A stretch of 14,086 nt of DNA from Pseudomonadota bacterium (GCA_021790295.1 JAJYIC010000022.1:1-14086); one strand, 5' to 3'; numbered from the stretch's first letter, positions 1 through 7,360 are shown. Numbers and translations: made by a program. The notes: generated by a model not told the origin, from the letters alone.

Positions 1-601
1 AGGCCGGAAGAAAGGGGCGGATCGCGGCGTGCATGAGGGTTATGTCTTCCTCTCTTGGGACGAGGCCGGTGCCGATCGCCCATAAGGGCTCGTAGGCGAC
101 GACGAGGCTCCCCGGGAGGGCCCCCGCGGGGAGCGACCCCGCAATCGACTTTTGCACGACCTCGAGAGCGCGGCCCGCTTCGCGCTCTTCGCGTCTTTCG
201 CCGACGCAAAGGATGGGAAGGAGGCCCGCTTTCCATGCCGCGGCGATCTTTCCCCGCACCGTTTCATCCGTTTCGCCGTGCCCCTGGCGGCGCTCGGAAT
301 GGCCGAGAATGACGTAACGACACCCGAGGTCCTTGAGCATCGGGGCGCTGATGTCGCCGGTATAGGCGCCTTTTTCCGCGGCGTGGCAGTCCTGTCCGCC
401 AAGCGCGATGCCGCTTCCGGCGAAAAGTTCGCTGAGCGCCAAAAGCAGGGTCGCCGGCGGGCAAACGAGAAGCGCGGCAGGCGGGGCGCTCGCGGCGGCG
501 AGGCGGACGAGATCGCGCGCAAGCACGCTTCCCTCTGCGAGAAGGCCGTTCATCTTCCAATTGCCGGCGACCAGCTTTTTTCCCGGGATCGGCGCAGTCA
601 T
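1..601 (-). CDS. tpiA: Triosephosphate isomerase, C-terminal end cut off by window edge
   Basis: Cytoplasmic TIM-barrel enzyme of glycolysis and gluconeogenesis that interconverts dihydroxyacetone phosphate and glyceraldehyde 3-phosphate. I translated the minus strand from the ATG at 601-599 and obtained 200 open codons to the window edge. The family motifs are all present: AGNWKMNG at residues 12-19 with the catalytic Lys16, ILGHSERR at 98-105 with the electrophilic His101, and AYEPLWAIGTG at 169-179 with the catalytic base Glu171 and the start of the phosphate-gripping loop. About 50 C-terminal residues are missing, judged against the usual length near 250. The gene is divergent from the ppiD-like gene. 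Nothing looks damaged. The identification is essentially certain. Confidence 0.97.
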   Translation of the reverse strand, partial: MTAPIPGKKLVAGNWKMNGLLAEGSVLARDLVRLAAASAPPAALLVCPPATLLLALSELFAGSGIALGGQDCHAAEKGAYTGDISAPMLKDLGCRYVILGHSERRQGHGETDETVRGKIAAAWKAGLLPILCVGERREEREAGRALEVVQKSIAGSLPAGALPGSLVVAYEPLWAIGTGLVPREEDITLMHAAIRPFLPA

Positions 602-716
602 CGCATCCTCGCCTCGAAAGGGGGTCTGTTGCGGCAGGGGATGCCTCTCACTATCATGGTTTTTCGGTCATCGGTACAGGGCGCGCGAGTGTCTGCGCGC
701 GAAGGTGTTTTGCGTC
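602..716. promoter_or_regulatory. Divergent intergenic region between tpiA and ppiD-like gene, with candidate plus-strand promoter
   Basis: The 115-bp gap must carry start signals for both directions. On the plus strand, TTGCGG at 629-634 and TATCAT at 652-657 are separated by exactly 17 bp. This is a fair sigma70-type promoter (3/6 and 5/6 consensus matches) placing a start near 664, ahead of the ppiD-like ATG at 717. A GCGCGC inverted repeat (681-686 and 695-700, 8-nt loop) would lie in that leader. I could not pick a convincing minus-strand promoter for tpiA. The promoter call is by eye only. Confidence 0.4.
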
Positions 717-2585
717 ATGCTGCAGGCGATCCGCACGCGAGCCGGGTCTTTGATCGTCAAGATCCTGTTCGGCCTCCTCATCCTCAGCTTCGGTATCTGG
801 GGCGTCGGCGACATCTTTCGCGGCCGCCCCGAGGAAAGCGTCGTCGCCAAGGTCGGCAAGGAAAAGATCACCGCGCAAGAGTTGCAAAAGGCTCTCGAAC
901 CGGCTCTTGCGAGGCTCGAAGAAGCGTTCGGCCGGAAATTCGATCTCAGGGAAGCCAAACGCTCGGGCCTCGTCGACAGCCTCGTGCAAGGGCTGGTCGA
1001 AAGGAGCCTCGTCGGCCAGGAGGTTTCCCGTTTGGGGCTGATCGTCTCCGATCATCTGATCCGCGAGGCGATCCTCGGCGATCCCGAATTTCGAACCCCG
1101 CAAGGCAGGTTCGACCGCGTCCTTTTCGACCGGCTCCTTGCCGCCAACCATTTGACCGAAGCGCGTTATGTGGCCAGGCTCAAACGCGGGATCCCGGCCA
1201 ACCAGCTCCTTCGCGCGATCACCATCGGGGCAAAGCTCCCTCCCCTTCTCGTCGATACGGTTTACCGTTACGAAAACGAGAAAAGGGTCGCGGCGCTCGC
1301 CTTTCTGCCGCTTTCCTCCGCGCCCTCCGCGACGGCGCCCGACGAGGCGGCTTTGCGCGGATTTTACGAGGCTCACAAAAGCCTTTTCCGGGCCCCGGAA
1401 TATCGCGGCTTCACCCTGATAAGCCTCACCTCCCGGGATCTCGCCGCAAAGGTCACGATATCCGAGGAAACGCTCAAAAAGGCCTATGACAAAGCCGGCG
1501 CCGCGCTCGCTTTTCCCGAACGGCGTGAGGTTTTGCAGATTCTCGCTTCGAGCGAGAAGCAGGCGAAGGCGGCGGAAAAGGCGCTCGCTTCAGGGGAGCC
1601 TTTCCGCGAAGTGGCGGCAAAGGTCGCCGCAGAGGCGCCCGATACGGTCGATCTCGGCCTTGTCAGCGAAAAAGAGCTGCCGTCGCCTCTCGCGCACGCC
1701 GCTTTTGCCCTCAAACTCAATACCCCGAGCCAACCCATCCGCTCGCCTTTCGGCTGGCACATCATCGAAGTCGTCAAGATCGTGCCGCCGGGGCGGGAGA
1801 GCTTTGCCGAGGCGAAAGGAAAGCTTCTCGCCCTCTTGCAGCAAAGAGGCGTGGCGCGGCGGCTTTACAAGATCGGCGAGCATGTCGACGACGCGATCGC
1901 CGGCGGTTTATCGCTGAGGGAAACGGCAAAGAAATTCGGGCTCAAAGTTTCGGTCGTCAAAGCGGTCGATTTCAAGGGACAGGATCCTGCGGGAAAGGCG
2001 ATCCCGTTGCCGGTGCCTTCGAAGAGGGTGCTGAAGCTCGCCTTTTCCTCTCAAAAAGGGCGTTCGAGCCGGGTCATACACGAGGGCGACGGCGCCATTT
2101 TCGCCTTGGAAGTGGAGCGGATCATCGCCCCTCATGTGAAAAGCTTCGACCACGTCAAAGCCGAAGCGACCGCCGCCTTCGAGGCGCAACAACGCCGGGA
2201 GGCCCTCGAAAAAGAAGCGGCCCTTCTTGCCGCATCGGTCTCGCCGCAACAGACGCTCGCAGCCGCCGCCGCGGCGAAAGGGATCGCGGTTTCGACCGCG
2301 ATCCTCGGGCGGGAAGGCAATGGCAAGGTTCCTTTGGGCCTCGTCGAAAAACTTTTTGCCGCGAAAAAGGGGCAGGCCGTTGCCGCGGTGACAAAAAAGG
2401 GCGCCTGGGTGGCAGAGCTTTTGCAGAAAGAAAGGCCGAAAGCGGCGGCAAAAGCCGCAACGGCGGCCCTTGCGCGAAGCCTCACCGGCGAAGAGAGGAG
2501 CGATCTCGGGGCCGAATTCGCCGCGGCTTTGCGCGCGCGTTTCCCGGTCAAGATCTACCCCGCCGTCATCGACCGGATGTTCTGA
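717..2585 (+). CDS. ppiD: Membrane-anchored peptidyl-prolyl cis-trans isomerase, PpiD/SurA type
   Basis: Periplasmic folding factor anchored in the inner membrane. Members of this family assist newly exported proteins, and many have a weak or inactive isomerase domain. The 622-residue product begins with a short basic segment and one hydrophobic helix at about residues 12-34 (core ILFGLLILSFGIWGVGDIF). A SurA_N-like helical region covers about 40-170. A parvulin/rotamase-like domain lies at about 268-355, ending in the family's typical SPFGWHIIEVVKI. A long helical C-terminal part follows. The ATG at 717 is chosen because the anchor starts there. The open frame runs back to 408, but that upstream stretch has no hydrophobic or family character and overlaps tpiA antisense. 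The ribosome-binding site (AAGG about 12 bp upstream) is weak. The length of about 620-630 residues fits alphaproteobacterial PpiD-like proteins. Confidence 0.9.
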   Translation: MLQAIRTRAGSLIVKILFGLLILSFGIWGVGDIFRGRPEESVVAKVGKEKITAQELQKALEPALARLEEAFGRKFDLREAKRSGLVDSLVQGLVERSLVGQEVSRLGLIVSDHLIREAILGDPEFRTPQGRFDRVLFDRLLAANHLTEARYVARLKRGIPANQLLRAITIGAKLPPLLVDTVYRYENEKRVAALAFLPLSSAPSATAPDEAALRGFYEAHKSLFRAPEYRGFTLISLTSRDLAAKVTISEETLKKAYDKAGAALAFPERREVLQILASSEKQAKAAEKALASGEPFREVAAKVAAEAPDTVDLGLVSEKELPSPLAHAAFALKLNTPSQPIRSPFGWHIIEVVKIVPPGRESFAEAKGKLLALLQQRGVARRLYKIGEHVDDAIAGGLSLRETAKKFGLKVSVVKAVDFKGQDPAGKAIPLPVPSKRVLKLAFSSQKGRSSRVIHEGDGAIFALEVERIIAPHVKSFDHVKAEATAAFEAQQRREALEKEAALLAASVSPQQTLAAAAAAKGIAVSTAILGREGNGKVPLGLVEKLFAAKKGQAVAAVTKKGAWVAELLQKERPKAAAKAATAALARSLTGEERSDLGAEFAAALRARFPVKIYPAVIDRMF

Positions 2586-2587
2586 AA

Positions 2588-2601
2588 CTCCCCGCGGGGA
2601 G
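2588..2601. terminator. Candidate bidirectional terminator between convergent genes
   Basis: A perfect 14-bp palindrome, CTCCCCGCGGGGAG, lies in the 28-bp gap between the convergent stops at 2585 and 2614. As RNA it would form a stem of about 5 bp with a CGCG loop. On the minus strand it is followed by TTTC, a very short U tract; on the plus strand there is no U tract. Position favours a shared terminator, but the structure is small. Confidence 0.4.
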
Positions 2602-2613
2602 GACGATTCCCTT

Positions 2614-3159
2614 TCAGGCTCGATGCCCGGGGCGACGCCAGATCGCCGCGCATTGCGGCACGGCTTTCCTCGCCCGCTCCCTGATCTCGCTTTCGGAAAG
2701 GGTGCTCAAAGGATGGTCGATGACGGCGGCTTCGAGATCCGGCATCCCGAGCGCTTCCTTTTGCACCAGGAGTTCCCGCGCAAAAGCGCTCGTAATGATG
2801 ACGGCAGTCGGGACTCCGGCGGTTTCGAGTCGTACGGCGTCATGCGTACAGCACGACGTGCACGACCCTCAATCGCCGATCGCGGTCAGGACCACGTCGT
2901 TTTCGCGGGCGATCCTTTCGAGAAGGGAGGGATCGGCCTCTTTCGAGAAACTCTCCTTGCGGTAGAAATTGACCCGGCCGAAGCGACATTCATCTTCGAG
3001 GAGCGCGGCTGTCTCGCGCAAAAGCCTGCCGGCGTTCCATTTCGTGTTGTCGAGGACGCCAAGGGAGAGCCCTTGAAGCGTTTCCGGGCGCGGCGCGAGG
3101 GAAAGCCGCTCCCTTTCGAGCGCCCCGCGCGGGTCGAAGACGATCTCATCCTTCGCCAT
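2614..3159 (-). CDS. UGSC family selenoprotein with in-frame UGA at codon 97
   Basis: A 181-residue protein read through an in-frame TGA (2871-2869). Up to the TGA the frame gives 96 residues ending TAIGD. After it, the same frame continues for 84 more residues: first GSCTSCCTHD, then AGVPTAVIITSAF at about 117-129, then IDHPLSTLSESEI, before a normal TGA at 2616-2614. The result is the U-G-S-C signature at 97-100, with further cysteines at 103 and 104. The N-terminal LAPRPETL and GVLDNTKWNAG also match my memory of the UGSC family, whose other members carry Cys as CGSC. Start ATG 3159 has AAAGGAG six bases upstream and lies 22 bp after the preceding gene. A SECIS-like hairpin follows the UGA immediately. 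Biochemical function is unknown to me; the Sec/Cys cluster suggests thiol/selenol redox chemistry. Conventional annotation would stop at 2869. The alternative, a Cys-to-stop mutation (TGC to TGA), is unlikely given the hairpin and intact downstream frame. Confidence 0.88.
2827..2868 (-). promoter_or_regulatory. Bacterial SECIS element within the UGSC selenoprotein gene
   Basis: The first 42 bases after the in-frame UGA fold into a long hairpin. The outer stem pairs 2868-2860 with 2835-2827 (9 bp, two G-U). After a small internal loop (A2859 opposite C2837 and C2836), the inner stem pairs 2858-2851 with 2845-2838 (8 bp, one G-U). The apical loop is UGUAC at 2850-2846. The loop begins 18 nt after the UGA and has G at its second position. 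As I recall, bacterial SECIS elements carry a small apical loop with a G in the first two positions, about 16-37 nt after the UGA; this fits. It would recruit SelB with selenocysteinyl-tRNA. Confidence 0.78.
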
Positions 3160-3181
3160 CCCGAACTCCTTTCTTTTCCGG

Positions 3182-4291
3182 TCAGAGAAAACAGGTGCCG
3201 TCGACGCAAAGCGGGGCGCCGGGGCCTTCCCCTTCGATGCTGCGCAGAACGGGCGACGACATGTGGCCCCAACCCGGGATGAAGGCCGAAAAGCGGCCCG
3301 CTTCCCCGCCGATGACAAAGAGGTGGATGAGGTCGGGGGTGGGCACGATCGGGATCCGCGCATCGCTCTCGCGCTTATACCATTTCGGGAGGTTGCGGTT
3401 ATAGATCTTGCCGTAACGCCCGTTGAAGGAGATCTCGGAAAAAAGATTGCCGGCGTTCATGGCGAGATAGCTTTTGATGTCCTGACGGTTCCAGCCTTTT
3501 CGCGCGATCGTGCGCGCATGTTCGGGGCCGATGACGACCGCACAATGCCCGCCCGAGACGGCGTTGTTGTTGGCGATCGTGCTCATTGCCGAAACGATGC
3601 TGTCGAGGATGCCTTCGGGATCGTCGGCAATATGGTTTGTGACGCTGTGTGGGGGCTCGGCCGCGAGAACAAAAACCGTCGAGTCTTCGGGGCGAAAGCC
3701 TTTTTCCACGTGATAAGGGGCAAAAGGGCTCGCCTCTTCGTTCTCGGCTACCGCATAGGTGTATTTGCCGGGGTGTCCGAGGGTCGATTTGTCGAGATCG
3801 CCCGCCTGCCCCCCTCCGACATTGAGAAGGATGAGGCGAATGGCCCGCCCGATCGTCGCATTGGCGCGATTGCCCGAACCGAAGGCATTGGCGCCGCCGT
3901 TCATGCCGATGGCGCGGGCGACCGGTCCGTTGACGACGAGAAGAGGGGCGGCCATGTGCGTCGTCGCCTGAACCCCGTTGAGGTTGAAGGCGCGCTCGCC
4001 CAAAGCCAGCATCGCCGCGCGCAACACGGGCGCGTATTCGGGCTTGCCTCCGGCCATGACGAGGTTGATCGCCAGGACCTCGCGCGAGAGGCTTCCGTAA
4101 CGCGGAGGCACCTTCATCTCGACCAGATCGGGTTCGCCCCCCAAAACCGAAACCGCGGCGACGACCGCCTCCGGCGTCGGCGGCACGACCGGAAGCCCGT
4201 CGGTCCAGCCTTTTTCGAAATACCATTCGACGAGGTTTGTCCCTTGCGGCACGCTGAAGGCGTTCGTTCGCGCCGAACTCTCTTCGATCAT
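3182..4291 (-). CDS. Uncharacterised 369-residue protein, probable partner of the UGSC selenoprotein
   Basis: I do not recognise a characterised function. The 369-residue product shows no signal peptide and no long hydrophobic helix, so it is probably cytoplasmic. Conserved-looking stretches are WYFEKGWTDGLPVVPPT at 23-39, followed further on by GNRANATIGRAIRLILLN, GGGQAGDLDKSTLGHPGKY and VFVIGGEAGR-like glycine-rich segments. Three cysteines are visible: Cys250 in GGHCAVV, and Cys362 and Cys367 as CVDGTC, just two residues from the C terminus. That exposed CX4C tail is suggestive of a redox-active pair. The start is ATG 4291, with GGAG six bases upstream; a TTG at 4309 in frame lies upstream of that site and is less likely. 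It sits 27 bp after the M20 peptidase stop and 22 bp before the selenoprotein start, so co-transcription and joint function are likely. Confidence 0.82.
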   Translation of the reverse strand: MIEESSARTNAFSVPQGTNLVEWYFEKGWTDGLPVVPPTPEAVVAAVSVLGGEPDLVEMKVPPRYGSLSREVLAINLVMAGGKPEYAPVLRAAMLALGERAFNLNGVQATTHMAAPLLVVNGPVARAIGMNGGANAFGSGNRANATIGRAIRLILLNVGGGQAGDLDKSTLGHPGKYTYAVAENEEASPFAPYHVEKGFRPEDSTVFVLAAEPPHSVTNHIADDPEGILDSIVSAMSTIANNNAVSGGHCAVVIGPEHARTIARKGWNRQDIKSYLAMNAGNLFSEISFNGRYGKIYNRNLPKWYKRESDARIPIVPTPDLIHLFVIGGEAGRFSAFIPGWGHMSSPVLRSIEGEGPGAPLCVDGTCFL

Positions 4292-4318
4292 GACCCTCTC
4301 CACGCGCAAAAGGGCGGG

Positions 4319-5752
4319 CTATCCCGCAGCGCTCCGCCTAACGTGTTCGGCCAGCACGCGCGCGATCACTTCCGAAAGCCGCCGAGCGGTTGGAATATGG
4401 AGAAATTCGTTGGGGCCGTGCGCATTCGCATGGGGCCCCAAGACCCCGGTGACGACAAACTGGGCGGAAGGGAACCTTTCCGCGAGCATCGCCATGAAAG
4501 GGATGCTGCCGCCTTCGCCCATCGCCGCCAAAGGCGCGCCAAAAGCGGCCTCGGAGGCGCGCGAAAGAGCCTCTTCGAGCCACGGCTCCAAGGCCGGAAC
4601 ATTCCAGCCCGAAGCCGGGGTTTCCGCGGTGAAGGCGACGCGGGCGCCATAAGGCGGGTCCTTTTCGAGAAGGGCTTTGACTGCGCGAAGTGCGCTTCCG
4701 GCGTCGAGAGAGGGCGGCAGGCGCACGGAAAGCTTTGCCGCAAGCCCCGGCAAAAGCACATTGCCGGCGCTTTTGACCTGAGGCAGCCCGTCGATTCCGG
4801 TGACCGCAAGCTGCGGGCGCCAGGTGCGATTGAGAACCAGTTCGGCGGGATCGCTTTCGACCGGCAAGGCGCCGGCAACAAAGGGGAATTTGGTAAAAAC
4901 CCCGGCCCCGAGCGAAAGCGCGGCGCGGCGCGCTTCAGAAAGGCGTTCGCCCGGCACCTCGGCATAAAGAAAGGGAGGGCGCAATTTCCCCGTCTCCTCC
5001 TCTTCGAGGCGCGAAAGGAGCTGGCGGAGAATGCGGAATGAAGAGGGAACCACCCCCGAAGCATCGCCCGAATGAACCCCCTCTTCGAGCACTTCGATGC
5101 ACAGTTCCCCATTGACGATGCCGCGCAGAGAGGTGGTCAGCCACAGCTGGTCGAAGTTGCCGCAGCCCGAATCGAGGCAGACGACAAGAGAAGGCTCTCC
5201 GATGCGGGAGGCCAGATGATCGACATAATAGGGAAGATCGAAGCTTCCCGATTCCTCGCAGGCCTCGATCAGAACAACCGCGCGCGCGTGCGGCACGCTT
5301 TTGTCGCGCAAGGCCAAAAGCGCGACGAGAGCCGCGAACATCGCATAACCGTCGTCGGCGCCGCCGCGCCCGTAAAGCCTTTCCCCTTCGAGGCGCGGGG
5401 TCCAGGGCCCAAAACCCTCTGCCCAGCCCGTCATCTCCGGCTGCTTGTCGAGATGTCCGTAAAGCAGCACGCTGTCCCTACCCTGCCCTTCCCCCGGAAC
5501 CTCGATCAATAGGAGAGGGGTGCGGCCGGGGAGCCTTACAACCTCGAGGCTCGCGCCGGGAAGCGCCGGCAGATGCCGGCGCGCCCAGCCTTCGAACATC
5601 CGCACCGCCTCTTCCATATACCCGTGCTCGGCCCATTGCGGATCGAAGGCGGGCGATTTGGCGGGGATGCGAATATAGTCGGCAAGAAGGGGAACGACCT
5701 CATCCCCCCAGCATTCGGCGATGAAACTTTTAAGCCGTTTGCCATCGATCAT
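4319..5752 (-). CDS. M20 family metallopeptidase
   Basis: Probable cytoplasmic zinc-dependent aminoacyl or dipeptide hydrolase of the M20 family (DapE/ArgE/CPG2/CNDP group), 477 residues and within the usual length. The co-catalytic metal site is complete: YGHLDKQPE with His100 and Asp102, GRGGADDGY with the bridging Asp133, EACEESGS with the general base Glu166 and ligand Glu167, CLDSG with Asp194, and a C-terminal HANAHGPNEF with His445. The lid/dimerisation domain falls between about residues 205 and 360. Start ATG 5752 has AAAGG upstream at acceptable spacing. The gene follows the VOC gene by 60 bp and precedes the uncharacterised gene by 27 bp. The motif order fits the CNDP-like dipeptidase branch better than DapE, but the substrate is not known. 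Confidence 0.92.
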   Translation of the reverse strand: MIDGKRLKSFIAECWGDEVVPLLADYIRIPAKSPAFDPQWAEHGYMEEAVRMFEGWARRHLPALPGASLEVVRLPGRTPLLLIEVPGEGQGRDSVLLYGHLDKQPEMTGWAEGFGPWTPRLEGERLYGRGGADDGYAMFAALVALLALRDKSVPHARAVVLIEACEESGSFDLPYYVDHLASRIGEPSLVVCLDSGCGNFDQLWLTTSLRGIVNGELCIEVLEEGVHSGDASGVVPSSFRILRQLLSRLEEEETGKLRPPFLYAEVPGERLSEARRAALSLGAGVFTKFPFVAGALPVESDPAELVLNRTWRPQLAVTGIDGLPQVKSAGNVLLPGLAAKLSVRLPPSLDAGSALRAVKALLEKDPPYGARVAFTAETPASGWNVPALEPWLEEALSRASEAAFGAPLAAMGEGGSIPFMAMLAERFPSAQFVVTGVLGPHANAHGPNEFLHIPTARRLSEVIARVLAEHVRRSAAG

Positions 5753-5812
5753 AAGCGAAACCTTTGCCGGAAAGGAAAGGCGGCGGCAGGAGGAAAAGCG
5801 CGCAAACTCCCC

Positions 5813-6415
5813 TCACTCGGCCGCGGCAGGCGCCTTTTCGCGCTTGCCGAAAGAGGGCGTGTCGGTGCGATCGACCAGCGTTTCCTCGCCTTCGGTAGGA
5901 AGCGTTTCGAGCCAGTTGACCGCGGCGTCGATATCCTCTTCCCACATCTCGCGCGGCAATTCATAGAGAAATTCGACGCCGTAGCCGTTGGGGTCGTTGA
6001 TGTAGACGCTGTGCGTCACGCCGTGGTTGACGCGCCAGTTGAACTTGATCCCCCGGCTTTTGAGAAATGCGAGCTGCTGCAACCACGCCTCGCGGTTGGG
6101 CATCGCCAAAGCGACGTGATTGACGGCGACGGCGCTGCCGGAAAGCATCCACTCGCCGGGGGGCGGCAGGTTTGCGCTTTCGACGAGAGCGACATCGTGA
6201 TGGGTGAGCTTGCCCGCGTGGTCGGCGCTATAAAAGCGCATCTTCGGCGGGTTCGGGCGTCCGGGCCGCGGGTGCAGCTCTGCGACCTGTGTGAGGCCGA
6301 CGATCTCGGTCCAGAAACGGTGCGATTCCTCGATGTCGCGCACATTGAGGACGACGTGGTTGATGCCGCAGGGAGCAACCGGGGCGGCGCGGACGCCGGG
6401 TGTACGATCTGCCAT
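5813..6415 (-). CDS. VOC superfamily metalloprotein (glyoxalase/extradiol dioxygenase fold)
   Basis: A 200-residue member of the vicinal-oxygen-chelate superfamily, which includes glyoxalase I, extradiol dioxygenases and fosfomycin-resistance proteins. Two VOC modules are visible: module one begins GINHVVLNVRDIEES (His20) and module two begins VNHVALAMPN (His100), ending in DPNGYGVEFLYEL (Glu148). The His20/His100/Glu148 arrangement resembles the two-His-one-carboxylate iron site of extradiol dioxygenases. However, the protein is shorter than classical two-domain catechol 2,3-dioxygenases. A charged tail of about 45 residues follows. ATG 6415 is selected because GGAGG lies six bases upstream; an in-frame extension to 6472 lacks such a site. 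It lies 75 bp downstream of the DUF364 gene. The reaction cannot be assigned. Confidence 0.9.
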   Translation of the reverse strand: MADRTPGVRAAPVAPCGINHVVLNVRDIEESHRFWTEIVGLTQVAELHPRPGRPNPPKMRFYSADHAGKLTHHDVALVESANLPPPGEWMLSGSAVAVNHVALAMPNREAWLQQLAFLKSRGIKFNWRVNHGVTHSVYINDPNGYGVEFLYELPREMWEEDIDAAVNWLETLPTEGEETLVDRTDTPSFGKREKAPAAAE

Positions 6416-6490
6416 TGGAAGCCTCCGAGTTTCTTCTCGGCCGATCGTACCTGCCTCGAGGCGCTGCGGCAACGTCTCCTGAAGGGTCTC

Positions 6491-7360
6491 CTAAGCCGCC
6501 TCGGCGCGCGCCGTCGGCTTTTTGACCAGCACGACCTTTTCCGCCGAGCGGCCGAGAAAGTGGTAGCCCGAACCCCCTTCAGCCAGGACTTCGAGAAACT
6601 CGTCGGGCTTGCGGATGAGAACGCTGCCGAGGATCCCGGCGCCGCGGCGCAGAAAGGCGTCCGGCAGGAGGCCGACCGTCGGCCCGACCATCGCCACCCG
6701 GCAAAGCGGTTTCGCCAGCCCCAAAAGATGATCGAGCGTATCGTTGATAAGGGTCGTGCCGGTGACGAGAAGGACATCGGCCTCGGGAACCACTTCATCC
6801 GCCTTTTCCGCGGGACGGAAAAAAGGCATCTCTTCGGCTTTGAGGGTCCGCGGGTCCTGTTCGAGGACGAGATAAGGCTGGCCGCGGCGTTTCAACTCTT
6901 TCAAAAAGGGAACAAAGGCGCCGACCACGACGACCCTCTCGCCGGGGCGGATTTCGGCCGCGTCGAACGCATCGACCCCAAGCCTCAATTCGGTCTCAGG
7001 GTAAGGGCGGCGTTTCCAGCAAAGATCTGCGAGAGCGTTCATCGCCGCGATCCCGGCGGCCATCCTTATGCCGTGCGGGGAGAGCGCTTCTTCCGCGAGA
7101 TCGCGCGCGGGGCGGCCGCGAAGCTTTCCCGGAAACGGCATCGCCATCGCCGAAGAGGGGCAGCACACCGCTTCGGGGATGGTCCGCAAAGGCGTCGCGC
7201 AAGTTCCCGCGCTGCCGTTGTCGAGCTTCACCCCGGTAAAAAAGAGCCCGATCGCCGCTTTCTCGACTCTGATCCCTTCGAGTTCGGAACCGAGGATCCT
7301 GTCGATCGCGGCGAGGGTTTCCTTGAGGATGGGATCTTTTTCCATGGTCCGTTCTTTCAT
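6491..7360 (-). CDS. DUF4213/DUF364 domain protein (putative heavy-metal chelation family)
   Basis: The 289-residue product has an N-terminal DUF4213-like half (about 1-100: ILKETLAAIDRIL, then VEKAAIGLFFTGVKLDNG and GTCATPLRTIPEAVCCP, with three cysteines). The C-terminal half is DUF364/Rossmann-like (about 120-285: ERVVVVGAFVPFLKEL, then EADVLLVTGTTLINDTLDHLL and VAMVGPTVGLLPDAF). The family is annotated as putative heavy-metal chelation; its true role is unknown. The start is ambiguous. ATG 7360 overlaps the amidase stop as TGATG, suggesting translational coupling. ATG 7345 (MEKDPIL) is five codons in, and neither has a strong Shine-Dalgarno site. I use 7360. No defect is seen. Confidence 0.88.
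   Translation of the reverse strand: MKERTMEKDPILKETLAAIDRILGSELEGIRVEKAAIGLFFTGVKLDNGSAGTCATPLRTIPEAVCCPSSAMAMPFPGKLRGRPARDLAEEALSPHGIRMAAGIAAMNALADLCWKRRPYPETELRLGVDAFDAAEIRPGERVVVVGAFVPFLKELKRRGQPYLVLEQDPRTLKAEEMPFFRPAEKADEVVPEADVLLVTGTTLINDTLDHLLGLAKPLCRVAMVGPTVGLLPDAFLRRGAGILGSVLIRKPDEFLEVLAEGGSGYHFLGRSAEKVVLVKKPTARAEAA

Noticed and set aside
408..716. N-terminal extension of the ppiD-like protein to 408
   Set aside because: The extension is antisense to tpiA, has no family similarity, and would bury the membrane anchor in the middle of the protein.
2614..2871. Interpretation of the selenoprotein gene as a pseudogene with a nonsense mutation
   Set aside because: The downstream frame is intact and motif-rich, the TGA is at the family's Sec position, and a SECIS-like hairpin follows at once.
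3182..3184. The TGA stop of the 369-residue protein as a second selenocysteine codon
   Set aside because: Readthrough adds only about a dozen codons before another stop, the sequence overlaps the next gene's ribosome-binding site, and no hairpin is apparent.
2869..3363. Open frame ending at the TGA 2869 and beginning far upstream at 3363, taken as a 164-residue protein
   Set aside because: It is the N-terminal part of the selenoprotein with a false upstream extension into the preceding gene. The ribosome-binding site and family sequence place the start at 3159, and the protein continues through the UGA.
3263..5041. 592-codon plus-strand open frame
   Set aside because: It is antisense to the uncharacterised gene and the M20 peptidase, low in hydrophobic pattern and rich in Arg, Gly and Pro; a shadow frame of GC-rich coding DNA.
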